Shown: positions 45,867 to 55,574 of the stretch, piece by piece
Position numbering within the stretch: position 1 is the first letter of the stretch
Layout: the number at the start of each line of letters is the position of its first letter
From: Ignavibacterium sp.
GTDB taxonomy: Bacteria > Bacteroidota > Ignavibacteria > Ignavibacteriales > Ignavibacteriaceae
DNA length: 64,000 nt
Assembly (NCBI GenBank): GCA_032027145.1
Contig: JAVSMP010000001.1
Span: 1,578,903 to 1,642,902, forward strand
Direction: 5' to 3'
Notes under the pieces: generated by a model
What the model saw: the letters and a program-made list of their open reading frames with translations, nothing else
Told to the model about the DNA's origin: nothing
Database searches by the model: none
Translations under genes and position numbers: made by a program

Positions 45867-46505
45867 ATGGAGAAAGTAATATTAAACGCAAAGAAAAGAA
45901 CCAAAATTGATAAAGCAGCTAGAAGTTTATTACGCAGAGAAGGAAAGATACCAGCAGTATTTTATTCAAAGCACCACGAACCTATTCCTGTTGAAGTTGA
46001 AGAAAGATTAGTAAATCCTATGGTTTTTACATCAAAGACACATCTGATTACGCTTAATGTGGATAAAGACATGGAGCTTGAATGTATCATTAAAGATGTT
46101 CAGTTTGATCCTGTTACAGATAGAATAGTACACGTGGATTTTTTAGGTTTACAAAAAGACGAAAAGATTCAATTGGAAATACCAGTTCAATTAGTTGGAA
46201 GTGCTATTGGAATTAAAGAAGGCGGAGTTCTTCAGCATATTCTTCATAAAATACTTATTGAATGTTTTCCTTCTGATATTCCTGCACATATTGAAATTGA
46301 TATTACAGATTTAAAACTTGGGCAGGCTATTCATATATCAGATTTAAAGCCTGAAAAATATACAATACTTAATTCCGAGGAATCGATGATTGCTTCTGTA
46401 ACACATCCAAGGGTAGAGAAGGAAGCAACCCCTGTTGTTGAGGAAGGTGCAGAACCTGCAGAACCTGAAGTAATTGCTAAAGGTAAACAGGATAAAGAAG
46501 AATAG
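45867..46505 (+). CDS. rplY: 50S ribosomal protein L25 (Ctc/TL5 form)
   Basis: 212 residues: an N-terminal 5S-rRNA-binding L25 domain (1-95), a C-terminal TL5 beta domain (about 100-185), and an acidic tail. LNAKKRTKIDKAARSLLRREGKIPAVFY is reduced here to its key features: a basic helix followed by the G-x-I-P-A-V-x-Y turn. It lies 18 bases after prs behind a GGAGA site and 5 bases before pth, the usual order. Confidence 0.93.
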   Translation: MEKVILNAKKRTKIDKAARSLLRREGKIPAVFYSKHHEPIPVEVEERLVNPMVFTSKTHLITLNVDKDMELECIIKDVQFDPVTDRIVHVDFLGLQKDEKIQLEIPVQLVGSAIGIKEGGVLQHILHKILIECFPSDIPAHIEIDITDLKLGQAIHISDLKPEKYTILNSEESMIASVTHPRVEKEATPVVEEGAEPAEPEVIAKGKQDKEE

Positions 46506-46510
46506 TTTTA

Positions 46511-47107
46511 GTGCGCATTATATTTGGTATCGGAAATCCTGGTTCACGCTATCAGTTAAACAGACATAATGCAGGATTTTTGTTAACCGATTTTTTTGCA
46601 ATACATAACTCATTAAGATTTGCTTCTTCTAAGTTTGATTGTCAATACTCAGAAGGGGAGATTGATAATAATCCATTTGCTTTAGTTAAGCCAACTACTT
46701 TTGTAAATTTAAGTGGTATAGCTTTGAAGCAATGCTGTGAGCATTATAAAGTTGACTTAGAAAATGTACTAATCCTTGTTGATGATATTAACTTAAATTT
46801 TGCAGAAATAAGGATTAGAAAATCTGGAAGCGATGGTGGACATAATGGACTTAAATCCATTATCTATCATTTGAATACCGATGAAATCCCAAGACTTAGA
46901 ATTGGTATAGGAAGTATTTTTGATGAAGGTCATTTATCTGATTACGTTTTGTCAGATTTTTCAAAATCGGAATTTTCACAATTGATTAAATCATTTGAAT
47001 TTTGCTCTCAGTTAATTGAAAGCTTTATTACAGGTGGTTATGATAAAATGCTTTTTACTTACAGTCAGTTAAAAAATCAGAATAATAAAAACAAAGAAAC
47101 AGAATAA
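46511..47107 (+). CDS. pth: Peptidyl-tRNA hydrolase
   Basis: 198 residues from a GTG. The motifs FGIGNPGSRYQLNRHNAGF (catalytic His), KPTTFVNLSG, LVDDINL (Asp) and SDGGHNGLKSI are intact. It frees tRNA from prematurely released peptidyl-tRNA and is essential in most bacteria. It follows rplY closely and is followed by hppA after 21 bases. Confidence 0.95.
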   Translation: MRIIFGIGNPGSRYQLNRHNAGFLLTDFFAIHNSLRFASSKFDCQYSEGEIDNNPFALVKPTTFVNLSGIALKQCCEHYKVDLENVLILVDDINLNFAEIRIRKSGSDGGHNGLKSIIYHLNTDEIPRLRIGIGSIFDEGHLSDYVLSDFSKSEFSQLIKSFEFCSQLIESFITGGYDKMLFTYSQLKNQNNKNKETE

Positions 47108-47128
47108 ACATTCAGTAAGGAGTTAACT

Positions 47129-49333
47129 ATGGATTTAATTTTTCATATTATACCATTATTTGGTGTTTTAGCATTATTATACACATTTTGGAAATCAAGC
47201 TGGATATCAAAACAGGATGCTGGCACAGAAAAAATGAAAGTTATTTCCAGTCATATTGCTGAAGGTGCAATGGCATTTTTAAAAGCTGAGTATAAGGTTC
47301 TTGTAGTGTTTGTTATAGTAGTTGCAGCACTTTTAGCTTATAGTGGTTCTAATACAGTTAACTCATCTCCTCTTGTTGGAATATCCTTTATCGTTGGAGC
47401 TTTGTGCTCTGCTTTAGCGGGTTTTATAGGTATGAGAGTTGCAACCAAAGCAAACGTGCGAACAACTCAGGCTGCGAGGATTAGCCTTGGTAAAGCCCTG
47501 GAAATTGCTTTTGCAGGCGGTTCCGTTATGGGTCTTGGTGTTGTTGGTTTAGGTGTGTTAGGATTAGGCAGTTTATTGTTTATTTATGGTGATACTTATG
47601 GTTTATCTGATGTTGATAGTCTTACTAAAGTGATTACAATTATTACAGGATTTTCTTTTGGTGCTTCATCAATTGCTTTATTTGCTAGAGTTGGAGGAGG
47701 TATTTATACTAAGGCTGCTGATGTTGGTGCGGATCTGGTAGGAAAAGTTGAAGCCGGAATCCCCGAAGATCACCCGCTTAATCCGGCTACAATTGCTGAT
47801 AATGTGGGTGATAATGTTGGTGATGTTGCTGGTATGGGAGCAGATCTGTTTGAATCTTATGTTGGATCTATTGTCAGTACAATGGTTCTTGGAGCTGCGT
47901 TTTTTTTAATTCCGGAATTTTCAAATAATTTTAACGGGCTTGGTGCTGTTTTATTACCACTTGTTATTGCCAGTGTTGGAATTATTGCTTCGATTGTAGG
48001 TACTTTTTTCGTTAAAGTAAAAGAAGGCGGTGATCCTCAAAAGGCACTCAACTTTGGAAATATTGTTGCAGGAATATTAATGATGATCTCTTCCTGGTTT
48101 ATAATTAAATGGCTTTTACCCGAGAGCTGGTATTATCAGGATCCCCTTTATCAATGGGCTGATCCTGTAAAAGGTAATCTTTATACTTCAACAGGAATCT
48201 TTATTGCAACAATCGTTGGCATTATTACAGGTGCATTAATTGGAATGATAACAGAGTTTTATACTGGAAGCGGAAAAAGCCCGGTGCTTGGAATTGCAAG
48301 ACAATCAATTACAGGTTCAGCTACAAATATAATTGCTGGTTTAAGTGTTGGGATGATGTCAACTGCGCTTCCAATTCTTGTTTTAGCATTTGCAATTATT
48401 CTGTCCTTTAATTTTGGCGGTTTATATGGAATTGCTATAGCTGCTGTTGGTATGCTTTCAATTTTAGGAATTCAACTTGCTGTAGATGCTTATGGTCCAA
48501 TCTCGGATAATGCCGGAGGAATTGCAGAGATGTCTGAACTTCCAAAAGAGGTTAGATCAAGAACTGATAAACTAGATGCGGTTGGAAATACAACTGCTGC
48601 GATTGGTAAAGGTTTTGCTATTGGTTCAGCAGCACTTACAGCGCTTGCATTATTTGGTGCATATATGACTGCTGCGAATATAAAAACTATTGATATTTCT
48701 AAATCTGAAGTAATGGCTGGTTTATTTGTTGGAGCAATGATTCCTTTGTTGTTTTCAGCAATAGCTATGCAGGCTGTAGGCAGAGCTGCAATGGCTATGA
48801 TTGAAGAGGTTAGAAGACAGTTTAACTCAATTCCTCAATTAAAAGCTGCTTTAGAGGTAATGAAGAGGAATCATGGTAAAGATCAATCGGACTGGAATAA
48901 AGAAGATGTTGATATTTTTGAAGATGCACATGGGAAAGCTGAATATGGAAAATGTGTTGAAATATCCACAAAGTCAGCAATCAGACAAATGGTCTTTCCG
49001 GGTTTATTGGCGGTTATTGTGCCGGTTTTAACCGGATTTCTTGGAAATAAAGAAATGTTAGGAGGACTGATTGCTGGGGTTACTGTATCAGGTGTGCTGA
49101 TGGCAATTTTTCAGGCAAATGCCGGTGGTGCTTGGGATAATGCAAAAAAGATGTTTGAAGAAGGAATTGAAGTTAATGGACAAAAATATTTTAAAGGCTC
49201 AGATGCCCATAAAGCTGCAGTTGTCGGTGATACTGTTGGCGATCCATTTAAGGATACCTCAGGTCCATCATTAAACATTTTATTAAAACTTATGTCAGTA
49301 ATTTCACTTGTTATTGCACCATTAATTAAGTAA
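47129..49333 (+). CDS. hppA: Membrane-bound ion-pumping pyrophosphatase (K+-dependent type)
   Basis: 734 residues with about 16 TM helices. The active-site motifs [35 protein letters not shown] and [17 protein letters not shown] are all present. The enzyme couples PPi hydrolysis to H+ or Na+ export. [15 protein letters not shown] carries Ala490 and Gly493, the pair found in K+-dependent enzymes (Lys and Thr in K+-independent ones). Whether it pumps Na+ or H+ depends on a glutamate position I did not assign. It has an AAGGAG ribosome site and sits behind pth. Confidence 0.95.
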   Translation: MDLIFHIIPLFGVLALLYTFWKSSWISKQDAGTEKMKVISSHIAEGAMAFLKAEYKVLVVFVIVVAALLAYSGSNTVNSSPLVGISFIVGALCSALAGFIGMRVATKANVRTTQAARISLGKALEIAFAGGSVMGLGVVGLGVLGLGSLLFIYGDTYGLSDVDSLTKVITIITGFSFGASSIALFARVGGGIYTKAADVGADLVGKVEAGIPEDHPLNPATIADNVGDNVGDVAGMGADLFESYVGSIVSTMVLGAAFFLIPEFSNNFNGLGAVLLPLVIASVGIIASIVGTFFVKVKEGGDPQKALNFGNIVAGILMMISSWFIIKWLLPESWYYQDPLYQWADPVKGNLYTSTGIFIATIVGIITGALIGMITEFYTGSGKSPVLGIARQSITGSATNIIAGLSVGMMSTALPILVLAFAIILSFNFGGLYGIAIAAVGMLSILGIQLAVDAYGPISDNAGGIAEMSELPKEVRSRTDKLDAVGNTTAAIGKGFAIGSAALTALALFGAYMTAANIKTIDISKSEVMAGLFVGAMIPLLFSAIAMQAVGRAAMAMIEEVRRQFNSIPQLKAALEVMKRNHGKDQSDWNKEDVDIFEDAHGKAEYGKCVEISTKSAIRQMVFPGLLAVIVPVLTGFLGNKEMLGGLIAGVTVSGVLMAIFQANAGGAWDNAKKMFEEGIEVNGQKYFKGSDAHKAAVVGDTVGDPFKDTSGPSLNILLKLMSVISLVIAPLIK

Positions 49334-49365
49334 TTTTTATTAGATAAAATTAGAATATTTTTAAA

Positions 49366-49420
49366 CCCTGCTCTTGCTATTGAAAGACATAGCGAGAGCC
49401 TAAATGCCCATAGGGAGGTG
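49366..49420 (+). ncRNA. Structured 5' leader of the rpsF operon (candidate S6:S18-type leader)
   Basis: An 11-bp stem with one G-U pair (49370-49380 with 49389-49399, 8-base loop) is enclosed by CCCT (49366-49369) pairing with AGGG (49412-49415). The latter is part of the Shine-Dalgarno AGGGAGGTG before the rpsF ATG at 49428. An alternative CCC/GGG mini-hairpin (49407-49415) also hides it. Autoregulatory S6:S18 leaders are known before rpsF in other bacteria; membership of that class is not proven here. Confidence 0.55.
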
Positions 49421-49427
49421 ATTACAG

Positions 49428-49850
49428 ATGAGAACAGGTGTGTACGAAAGTGCCATTCTTATTAATGCTGCATTAGATGATCAGCAAATCGAAGCAATTC
49501 TTACCAAAATTAAAGATTTCATCATTTCTAATGGCGGAACTATCCGCGAAATTGAGAATTGGGGTAGAAAACGTCTTGCATATCCGGTAGCAAAAAGCAA
49601 AATAGGATACTATGCAATTTACAGGTTTGACGGTCCAAGAGATATGATTGCAAAACTAGAAAGAATTTATTTATTGGATGAGCAAGTACTAAGACATCTT
49701 ACATTAAATCTTAGTAATGAAGCACTGGAACAGCTGGAAAAAAACAAATCTCTTTCAGCTGCACTAAAAGAAGAAATAACATCTGAAATAGCAGAAGCTC
49801 CGATTGCTTCAGAAGAACCGGATGTTAATAATGAAGAAAATGATAACTAA
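49428..49850 (+). CDS. rpsF: 30S ribosomal protein S6
   Basis: 140 residues. The ferredoxin-like S6 core (1-95) includes YESAILINAALDDQQIE, GRKRLAYPVAKSKIGYYAIY and a LRHLTL strand, followed by an acidic tail of about 40 residues. It binds 16S rRNA together with S18. It has the best Shine-Dalgarno in the window, inside a foldable leader, and heads rpsF-ssb-rpsR-rplI. Confidence 0.97.
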   Translation: MRTGVYESAILINAALDDQQIEAILTKIKDFIISNGGTIREIENWGRKRLAYPVAKSKIGYYAIYRFDGPRDMIAKLERIYLLDEQVLRHLTLNLSNEALEQLEKNKSLSAALKEEITSEIAEAPIASEEPDVNNEENDN

Positions 49851-49881
49851 CAATAATTTGATTTAGTTTGGAGGTTTACAA

Positions 49882-50388
49882 ATGGCTGATTTGAAAATGC
49901 CGGAAATAAATTATGTGATTGTAGCTGGTAATCTTACAAAGGATCCTGCTTTTAGAGAAACTACTAACAGAACACCTGTTGTAAATTTTTCAATTGCTTC
50001 AAATAGAAAATTTAAGGATAGTTCTAATCAATGGCAGGAAGATGTTTGTTACATTGGAGTTGTTGCCTGGAATAAACTTGCTGAAAGCTGTAGAGATAGA
50101 TTAAGAAAAGGATCTGCTGTGCTGGTTGATGGTGAGTTGCAAAGCAGGAGTTGGAAATCTGATGAAGGACATAACAGAAGTGTTGTTGAAATCAAAGCCA
50201 GAAGAATACAGTTTTTGAATAAAAGACTAATTGGTTCTGAAGAAAATGGTGTGATTGAAGATGATGAACCTAGTATAGCTGTTGATGATTCGATTGACTA
50301 TACTGAAGATTCTTTTGATAAGTTTTTATCTGAAGAAGAATCAAGTTTAATTAAACAAACAGGTAGTGGAAATGAAGAAAGAAATTAA
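49882..50388 (+). CDS. ssb: Single-stranded DNA-binding protein, without acidic DDxPF tip
   Basis: 168 residues. The OB fold (about 7-112) is clear: [44 protein letters not shown] and [15 protein letters not shown]. The acidic linker (125-155) is present, but the protein ends GSGNEERN rather than in the usual DDDIPF-like tip that recruits repair and replication partners. The 3' end overlaps rpsR by 17 bases, which may explain the altered end. A second canonical SSB may exist elsewhere. Confidence 0.93.
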   Translation: MADLKMPEINYVIVAGNLTKDPAFRETTNRTPVVNFSIASNRKFKDSSNQWQEDVCYIGVVAWNKLAESCRDRLRKGSAVLVDGELQSRSWKSDEGHNRSVVEIKARRIQFLNKRLIGSEENGVIEDDEPSIAVDDSIDYTEDSFDKFLSEEESSLIKQTGSGNEERN

Positions 50389-50602
50389 AACTAAAAAAGT
50401 CTGCAGATTTACTCAAAGTGGAATCAAATATATTGATTATAAGGATGTAAAACTTTTGCAGAAATTTATAACAGAGCAAGGTAAGATTATTCCTAAAAGA
50501 ATAACCGGCACCAGCTCTAAGTATCAACGTGAACTTGCCATTGCAATAAAGCGAGCAAGACACATGGCATTATTGCCCTACGTTTCTGATACTGTCAGAT
50601 AG
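50372..50602 (+). CDS. rpsR: 30S ribosomal protein S18
   Basis: 76 residues from the ATG at 50372 (a GTG at 50366 is possible). The S18 core runs from [14 protein letters not shown] through [20 protein letters not shown] to ALLPYVSD. It pairs with S6 on the 30S platform. The start lies inside the ssb gene, so translation is coupled. A basic N-terminus with a single Cys precedes the core. Confidence 0.96.
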   Translation: MKKEIKTKKVCRFTQSGIKYIDYKDVKLLQKFITEQGKIIPKRITGTSSKYQRELAIAIKRARHMALLPYVSDTVR

Positions 50603-50625
50603 TTAAAAAAAGTTGGAGTAAAACA

Positions 50626-51069
50626 ATGAAAGTTATTTTAAGACAAGACTTCGAGAAGCTGGGTAAAATCGGAGAGGTTGTTGATGTTAAGGGCGGTTTT
50701 GCAAGAAATTTTCTCTTTCCCAGAGGTATTGCATATGCTGCCTTAAAGGGAAATATTAAAGCACTCGAAGAAGAGAAAAAAACCGTTGAAAAAAGAAATC
50801 AGCAGGAATTAAAAGCTGCCGAAGAATTTGCTGCTAAACTGGAACCAGTTTCTATTACTATACCTGTTCAGGTTGGCGAAGAAGATAAGATATTCGGTAC
50901 TGTTACTACTCAAATGATTGCTGATGCACTTAATGAAAAAGGTCATAATATTGATAAGAGAAAGATTGAAATTGAAGAACCAATTAAAGCACTTGGTATT
51001 TACGGTGTTAATTTAAAACTTCATCCAAGTGTTAGTGCCAAGATTAAAGTATGGGTCGTTCGGGAATAG
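50626..51069 (+). CDS. rplI: 50S ribosomal protein L9
   Basis: 147 residues: an N-terminal domain (VILRQDFEKLGKIGEVVDVK, GFARNFLFPRGIA), a long connecting helix, and a C-terminal domain with GEEDKIFGTVTTQMIADAL and LHPSVSAKIKVWVV. It is the last gene of the rpsF operon, 23 bases after rpsR and followed by a strong bidirectional terminator. Confidence 0.97.
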   Translation: MKVILRQDFEKLGKIGEVVDVKGGFARNFLFPRGIAYAALKGNIKALEEEKKTVEKRNQQELKAAEEFAAKLEPVSITIPVQVGEEDKIFGTVTTQMIADALNEKGHNIDKRKIEIEEPIKALGIYGVNLKLHPSVSAKIKVWVVRE

Positions 51070-51089
51070 TTGATGACTTTTTTAAATTA

Positions 51090-51119
51090 AAAATGGGAAT
51101 CCAACCGGATTCCCATTTT
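51090..51119. terminator. Bidirectional terminator between rplI and rpmB
   Basis: A perfect 13-bp stem (51090-51102 with 51107-51119) with a 4-base loop and T-rich tails on both strands serves the convergent rplI and rpmB genes. Confidence 0.92.
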
Positions 51120-51140
51120 GTTTTTAAAATAAAAACAGAA

Positions 51141-51380
51141 CTATCTTGCCTTAACTTTCTTCTCGGATATCATTTTTGCAATATGAGCAGTGCCCTTTTT
51201 ATTGATAGTTTTTATTGCATTAGCAGATAATTTTATTGTTACATATCTATTCAATTCCTGCACCCAAATGCGTTTTTTCTGCAGATTAGGTAAAAATCTT
51301 GTTTTAGTTTTATTATGTGCGTGTGATATTTGATTTCCTGTAGCCGGACCTACACCTGTTACTTGGCATCTTCTAGCCAT
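51141..51380 (-). CDS. rpmB: 50S ribosomal protein L28
   Basis: 79 residues with the L28 pattern MARRCQVTGVGPATGNQISHAHNKT reduced to its features: an N-terminal C-x-V-T-G turn, a G-N-x-I-S-H-A segment and a basic T-K-T-R-F-L-P-N-L-Q stretch. Only one Cys remains, so this is a zinc-free form. It starts at an ATG with AAGGAG upstream on the minus strand and is a single-gene unit. Confidence 0.96.
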   Translation of the reverse strand: MARRCQVTGVGPATGNQISHAHNKTKTRFLPNLQKKRIWVQELNRYVTIKLSANAIKTINKKGTAHIAKMISEKKVKAR

Positions 51381-51700
51381 TTCCTAAACTCCTTAATTAT
51401 TCTTTCTATTTTAGAGCCGTAAATATATAAAAATCATACTTAAAAACTAAAATTTTAATGTACAATTTTGCATTGATCCTCATCAGATTATTGAAAAATC
51501 CTGATTTTCTTCTTGATTTTAATTTACAGAAGCCTATTTTAGCAGTGAATTATCAGACTTATAAAAAATTAAATTTGTCGTTACTACGTTAATCGAAATC
51601 GCTGATCATTTTGTAAATCTTCAGACCAGATAAGAAGGAAACTATACATTTTAATTTTGAATAAGTCTTATTGTAACAACTCTTAAAGTTTAATTGAACT
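51381..51700. other. Intergenic region between divergent rpmB and tsaC
   Basis: About 320 AT-rich bases that must hold both promoters. I found no -35/-10 pair as good as those of lexA or prs, and no RNA gene or strong hairpin. Confidence 0.5.
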
Positions 51701-52312
51701 ATGGAATATTTTGAACTACACCCCAAAAATCCTCAGGTTAGATATATTAATAAATCAGTAGAGGTTCTGAAAAGAGGAGGAATTATAATTTTTCCTACAG
51801 ATACCTATTACGGGTTAGGATGTGATTTATTTAATCATGATGGAATTGAACAAATCTTATCAATTAAGGGAGAAACAGATTCAAAGTTGTTCAGCTTTAT
51901 CTGTTCTGATCTTAAAGATATTTCAAAATATGCAAAAGTTTCAGATTACTCTTACAGAACAATGAAACATCTTTTACCAGGACCTTATACATTTATTCTG
52001 CCTGCTGCAAAAGTAATCCCAAAAAAATTCTTGAGTAAGCGAAAAACAGTAGGCATAAGGGTACCTAAACACAATGTTACGCTTCAGATAGTTAGAGAAT
52101 TAGGTAATCCGATTATCAGTACAAGTGCAACAACAAGGCTTGGCGATCCATTATTTGATCCATTTGAAATTAAGAATATTTTTTACGCAAGAGTAGATTT
52201 AATGCTTGCCTCTGAAAATACCGGATTTGAACCATCAAGTGTTATTGATTTAAGCGGCGACGAACCAGAGATTATAAGAGAAGGCGCCGGTGATGTTAGT
52301 TTATTCAGATAG
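51701..52312 (+). CDS. tsaC: L-threonylcarbamoyladenylate synthase (TsaC/Sua5 YrdC domain)
   Basis: 203 residues of a single YrdC domain: GGIIIFPTDTYYGLGCDL, IKGETDSKLFSFICSD (K-R/x-x-K-like site), LLPGPYTFILPA, RVPKHNVTLQIV and STSATTRLGD. It makes threonylcarbamoyl-AMP for the t6A37 modification of tRNAs. The C-terminal Sua5 domain is missing, as in TsaC. It is convergent with the SDR gene, only 8 bases apart. Confidence 0.92.
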   Translation: MEYFELHPKNPQVRYINKSVEVLKRGGIIIFPTDTYYGLGCDLFNHDGIEQILSIKGETDSKLFSFICSDLKDISKYAKVSDYSYRTMKHLLPGPYTFILPAAKVIPKKFLSKRKTVGIRVPKHNVTLQIVRELGNPIISTSATTRLGDPLFDPFEIKNIFYARVDLMLASENTGFEPSSVIDLSGDEPEIIREGAGDVSLFR

Positions 52313-52320
52313 TTTTTTAT

Positions 52321-53094
52321 CTAATTTCTTCTATATACCTGCGATGAAGATGCCTGTTGCACAGGTGTTAGAATTATTTCATTAATATTTACATTATCAG
52401 ACCTTGTTGCACAAAACAATACAGCTTCTGCTACATCATCAGGTGAAAGCGGAGTGATGCCTTTATAAACATTATCAGCCTTTTCGGTATCACCATTAAA
52501 TCTAACTTTACTGAATTCAGTATAAACCATTCCCGGATCTATACTGCTTACTTTAATACCTTTATCTAATACATCTAACCTGAAAGATTGTGATAATGCT
52601 TTAACAGCAAATTTTGTAGCCGAATAAACATTTCCGAAAGTATATACTTCATGTCCAGCTGTAGATCCAATGTTTATTATGTGCCCAGTTTGTCTTTCCA
52701 CCATTTGAGGAACAATAATTCTTGATACATTTAGTAACCCCTTGATATTTGTATCAATCATCTCGTTCCAATCAGTAAGTTTACCGGTATAAAATTTATC
52801 CAATCCCCTAGCTAAGCCGGCATTATTAATAAGAATATCAATTTTTTTCCAGTCATCTGAAAGTTTATTATACATATTTTCAACATCTTCATAATTCCTC
52901 ACATCTATTTTACTGCAAAGTGCTTTTATGTTATACTTTTGTTCAAGTTCATTAGCAAGATCTTTTAATCTTTCTTCTCTGCGGGCAGTAAGAATTAAAT
53001 TAGCTTTAAGTTTAGCAAACTCTACAGCACAAGATTTACCAATACCAGATGATGCTCCGGTTATAAAGACAATTTTTCTCTCAAGATTTTTCAT
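52321..53094 (-). CDS. Short-chain dehydrogenase/reductase (YdfG-like)
   Basis: 257 residues of classical SDR: the NADP-binding TGASSGIGKS with a following basic residue (TARREERL), NNAG, catalytic Ser in INIGSTAG and YSATK (Tyr and Lys). Overall resemblance is to the YdfG/3-hydroxy-acid or serine dehydrogenases. The real substrate cannot be read from sequence. It is the last gene of the minus-strand operon, 19 bases after amrS. Confidence 0.88.
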   Translation of the reverse strand: MKNLERKIVFITGASSGIGKSCAVEFAKLKANLILTARREERLKDLANELEQKYNIKALCSKIDVRNYEDVENMYNKLSDDWKKIDILINNAGLARGLDKFYTGKLTDWNEMIDTNIKGLLNVSRIIVPQMVERQTGHIINIGSTAGHEVYTFGNVYSATKFAVKALSQSFRLDVLDKGIKVSSIDPGMVYTEFSKVRFNGDTEKADNVYKGITPLSPDDVAEAVLFCATRSDNVNINEIILTPVQQASSSQVYRRN

Positions 53095-53113
53095 TTTAAG
53101 TCCTGTTTAGTTA

Positions 53114-54136
53114 TTAAAATACACCAGATAATTTGTCTCCGCATATTTTACATTTGTTGCCTTTCAGATTTACCAAATTAACCTGATGCCAGTTTCTTTT
53201 TATTAAAAGGGAATTACAATTTTTGCAATATGTAGATTGATTAATGGAATCGTGAACATTACCCAGATAAACATATCTTATTCCCGCTGATATAGCAATA
53301 CTTTTTGCTTTTGTTAAAGTTGTATGTGGAGTTGGTATTTTCCCCATCATTTTAAAATCCGGATGAAATGCAGTAAAATGTATTGGAACCTCATCACCAA
53401 GATTATTTAATATCCAGTCGCACTCTTTTTTGATTTCATCATCTGAATCATTTTCGCCGGGAATTAAAAGTGTTGTTATTTCAAGCCAGACATCTGTATC
53501 GTTTTTAATCCATTTAAGAGTATCAAGCACATAATCAATATGTGAATAAGTATTTTTGAAATAAAATTCTTCAGTGAATGCCTTTAAGTCAACATTGGCT
53601 GCATCAATATTTTTATAAATATCTTTCCTTGCTTCTTTATCAATGTAGCCGGCAGTAACCATAACCGATTTAATATTTTCTTGCCTGGCAATATTAGCAA
53701 CATCAATTACAAATTCACCAAATATTGTAGGATCATTATAGGTATATGCTATGGATGGAGTTCCGTATTTTTTCGCAAGCAAAACTACATCTTCGGGTGA
53801 AGCAATTATTGAATTTGAATCATCAAGCTTTGCCTTACTTGTTGTCCAATTTTGGCAAAACTTACAGCCGAGATTACATCCAGCAGTACCAAAACTTAAA
53901 ATTTTTGTTCCAGGATAAAAATGATTTAACGGTTTTTTTTCTATTGGGTCAATTGCAAAACCTGTTGGTCTGCCGTAACCAACTGAATAAAGTTTTCCAT
54001 TTATATTTTGTCTGATGTAGCAAAAACCTGCCTGACCGGGACCTATCTCACAATACCGCGGACAAAGTGTACACAACAACTTGTTGTTTTTACTTTCTTC
54101 CCACCATCTTGCTTCCATAAGATTCTGATTTTTCAT
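53114..54136 (-). CDS. amrS: AmmeMemoRadiSam-type radical SAM enzyme
   Basis: 340 residues. An N-terminal Cys-rich segment (CTLCPRYCEIGPGQAGFC) precedes the radical SAM cluster motif CNLGCKFC with AGC before it, then a TIM-barrel core (SIAYTYNDPTIFGEF, VDLKAFTEEFY, HFTAFHPDFKM). A C-terminal zinc ribbon has two CxxC pairs. Length and motifs fit the AmmeMemoRadiSam radical SAM family; its usual AMMECR1 and Memo-like partners are not adjacent. The ATG at 54136 is one base after the pyk stop. Reaction unknown. Confidence 0.88.
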   Translation of the reverse strand: MKNQNLMEARWWEESKNNKLLCTLCPRYCEIGPGQAGFCYIRQNINGKLYSVGYGRPTGFAIDPIEKKPLNHFYPGTKILSFGTAGCNLGCKFCQNWTTSKAKLDDSNSIIASPEDVVLLAKKYGTPSIAYTYNDPTIFGEFVIDVANIARQENIKSVMVTAGYIDKEARKDIYKNIDAANVDLKAFTEEFYFKNTYSHIDYVLDTLKWIKNDTDVWLEITTLLIPGENDSDDEIKKECDWILNNLGDEVPIHFTAFHPDFKMMGKIPTPHTTLTKAKSIAISAGIRYVYLGNVHDSINQSTYCKNCNSLLIKRNWHQVNLVNLKGNKCKICGDKLSGVF

Positions 54137-54137
54137 T

Positions 54138-55574
54138 TTATAATACTTCAAATCTTAACCAGTTAGCTCTGCTTTTTTCTGAATAAGGCGCACCTGCGGT
54201 AAAAATAATCAGGTCACCTTTCTTAGCTAAATTTGATTCAAGGATTAATTCTTTTGCATCATCTATTTCAATTTGTTCTTTATTAATTTGTTCACAGTAT
54301 ATTGATGTAACACCCCATCTAAGGCAAAGATTATTCATAGTGTTAAAGCTGTTTGATATTGCAATAATTTTTGCATCAGGTTTATACTTTGAAATGATTT
54401 TTGCGGTCCTTCCTTCAAATGTAAAAACTACTATTGCCTGAGCATTAATTTGCCGGCTAATATCAACAACAGCTTTGCCCACTGAATCAAAAAGTTTTTC
54501 TTTAAGATTATCAGGAGAAATAAAATATTCTGAAATTTTATCCTCAGCATGTTGTTCAGCTTGAATAACAATATCGTTCATTATCTGAACTGCTTTAACC
54601 GGAAATTTTCCAACTGAAGTTTCACCGCTTAACATAACAACATCAGTCCCATCCCAAACTGCATTTGCAACATCTGATGCTTCTGCACGAGTTGGTATGG
54701 GTGAATTGATCATTGATTCCAGCATTTGAGTAGCAGTAATTACTAACTTACCAAAAGCATTGCATTGTTTGATAATTGACTTTTGTAAAACCGGAATCTG
54801 CTGTGGCGGAAGCTCAACCCCAAGATCGCCCCGGGCAATCATAATTCCATCAGCAGCCGTAATTATTTCATATAGATTATCAACTGCTTCTTTCTTTTCT
54901 ATCTTTGCAATTACCGGAATCTTCTTTTCTTTTTTTGCCAGCCAATCTTTTAGTTCCAAAACATCATCGGCACTTCTTACAAATGAAAGAGCAATGTAAT
55001 CAACCCTGTGTTTGATGACGTATTCAAGATTCTCATAATCTTTTTTGGTTATTGATGGAGTAGATAATTTCATTCCCGGCAGATTCATCCCTTTATGCGA
55101 TGTCAGAGTGCCACCGTTTACAACTTCGCATAATACAGATTGTTTAGTCTTTGATTTTATGACAAGTTTTATCAATCCATCATTTATAAAGATTTCATTT
55201 CCGACTTCTGCATCATTAACCAACTCTTTATATGATGTTGATATTATTTTTTCATTACCGATAACATCGTCAATAGTAATTTCAATTGAGTTTCCATTTT
55301 GCAGCTCTATGCTTGTTTTCTCAAGCTCGCCAATACGGATTTTAGGTCCTTGAAGATCAATTAAAACAGCAAGCGGTGATTTTTCCAAAGAACAAGCTGA
55401 GTGTATTGAGCCGAAAATATTTTCCAAAAAATCATAAGTGCAATGAGATAAATTTAATCTTACACCGTCAATCCCTGAACGAATGAGTTCGCTTATCATT
55501 TCAACAGTATTAGTAGCTGGTCCTAATGTTACAAGAATTTTTGTTTTTGCAATTAAATCCTGATCATTTAACAT
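54138..55574 (-). CDS. pyk: Pyruvate kinase
   Basis: 478 residues. KILVTLGPATNTVEMISELI, RLNLSH, DLQGPKIRIGEL, IAKIEKKEAVDNL, MIARGDLGVELP and MLSGETSVGKFP mark the active site and ADP/PEP-binding regions; a C-terminal allosteric domain (about 350-478) follows. It converts PEP and ADP to pyruvate and ATP. The start overlaps the stop of the upstream protease by one base (TAATG). Confidence 0.96.
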   Translation of the reverse strand: MLNDQDLIAKTKILVTLGPATNTVEMISELIRSGIDGVRLNLSHCTYDFLENIFGSIHSACSLEKSPLAVLIDLQGPKIRIGELEKTSIELQNGNSIEITIDDVIGNEKIISTSYKELVNDAEVGNEIFINDGLIKLVIKSKTKQSVLCEVVNGGTLTSHKGMNLPGMKLSTPSITKKDYENLEYVIKHRVDYIALSFVRSADDVLELKDWLAKKEKKIPVIAKIEKKEAVDNLYEIITAADGIMIARGDLGVELPPQQIPVLQKSIIKQCNAFGKLVITATQMLESMINSPIPTRAEASDVANAVWDGTDVVMLSGETSVGKFPVKAVQIMNDIVIQAEQHAEDKISEYFISPDNLKEKLFDSVGKAVVDISRQINAQAIVVFTFEGRTAKIISKYKPDAKIIAISNSFNTMNNLCLRWGVTSIYCEQINKEQIEIDDAKELILESNLAKKGDLIIFTAGAPYSEKSRANWLRFEVL

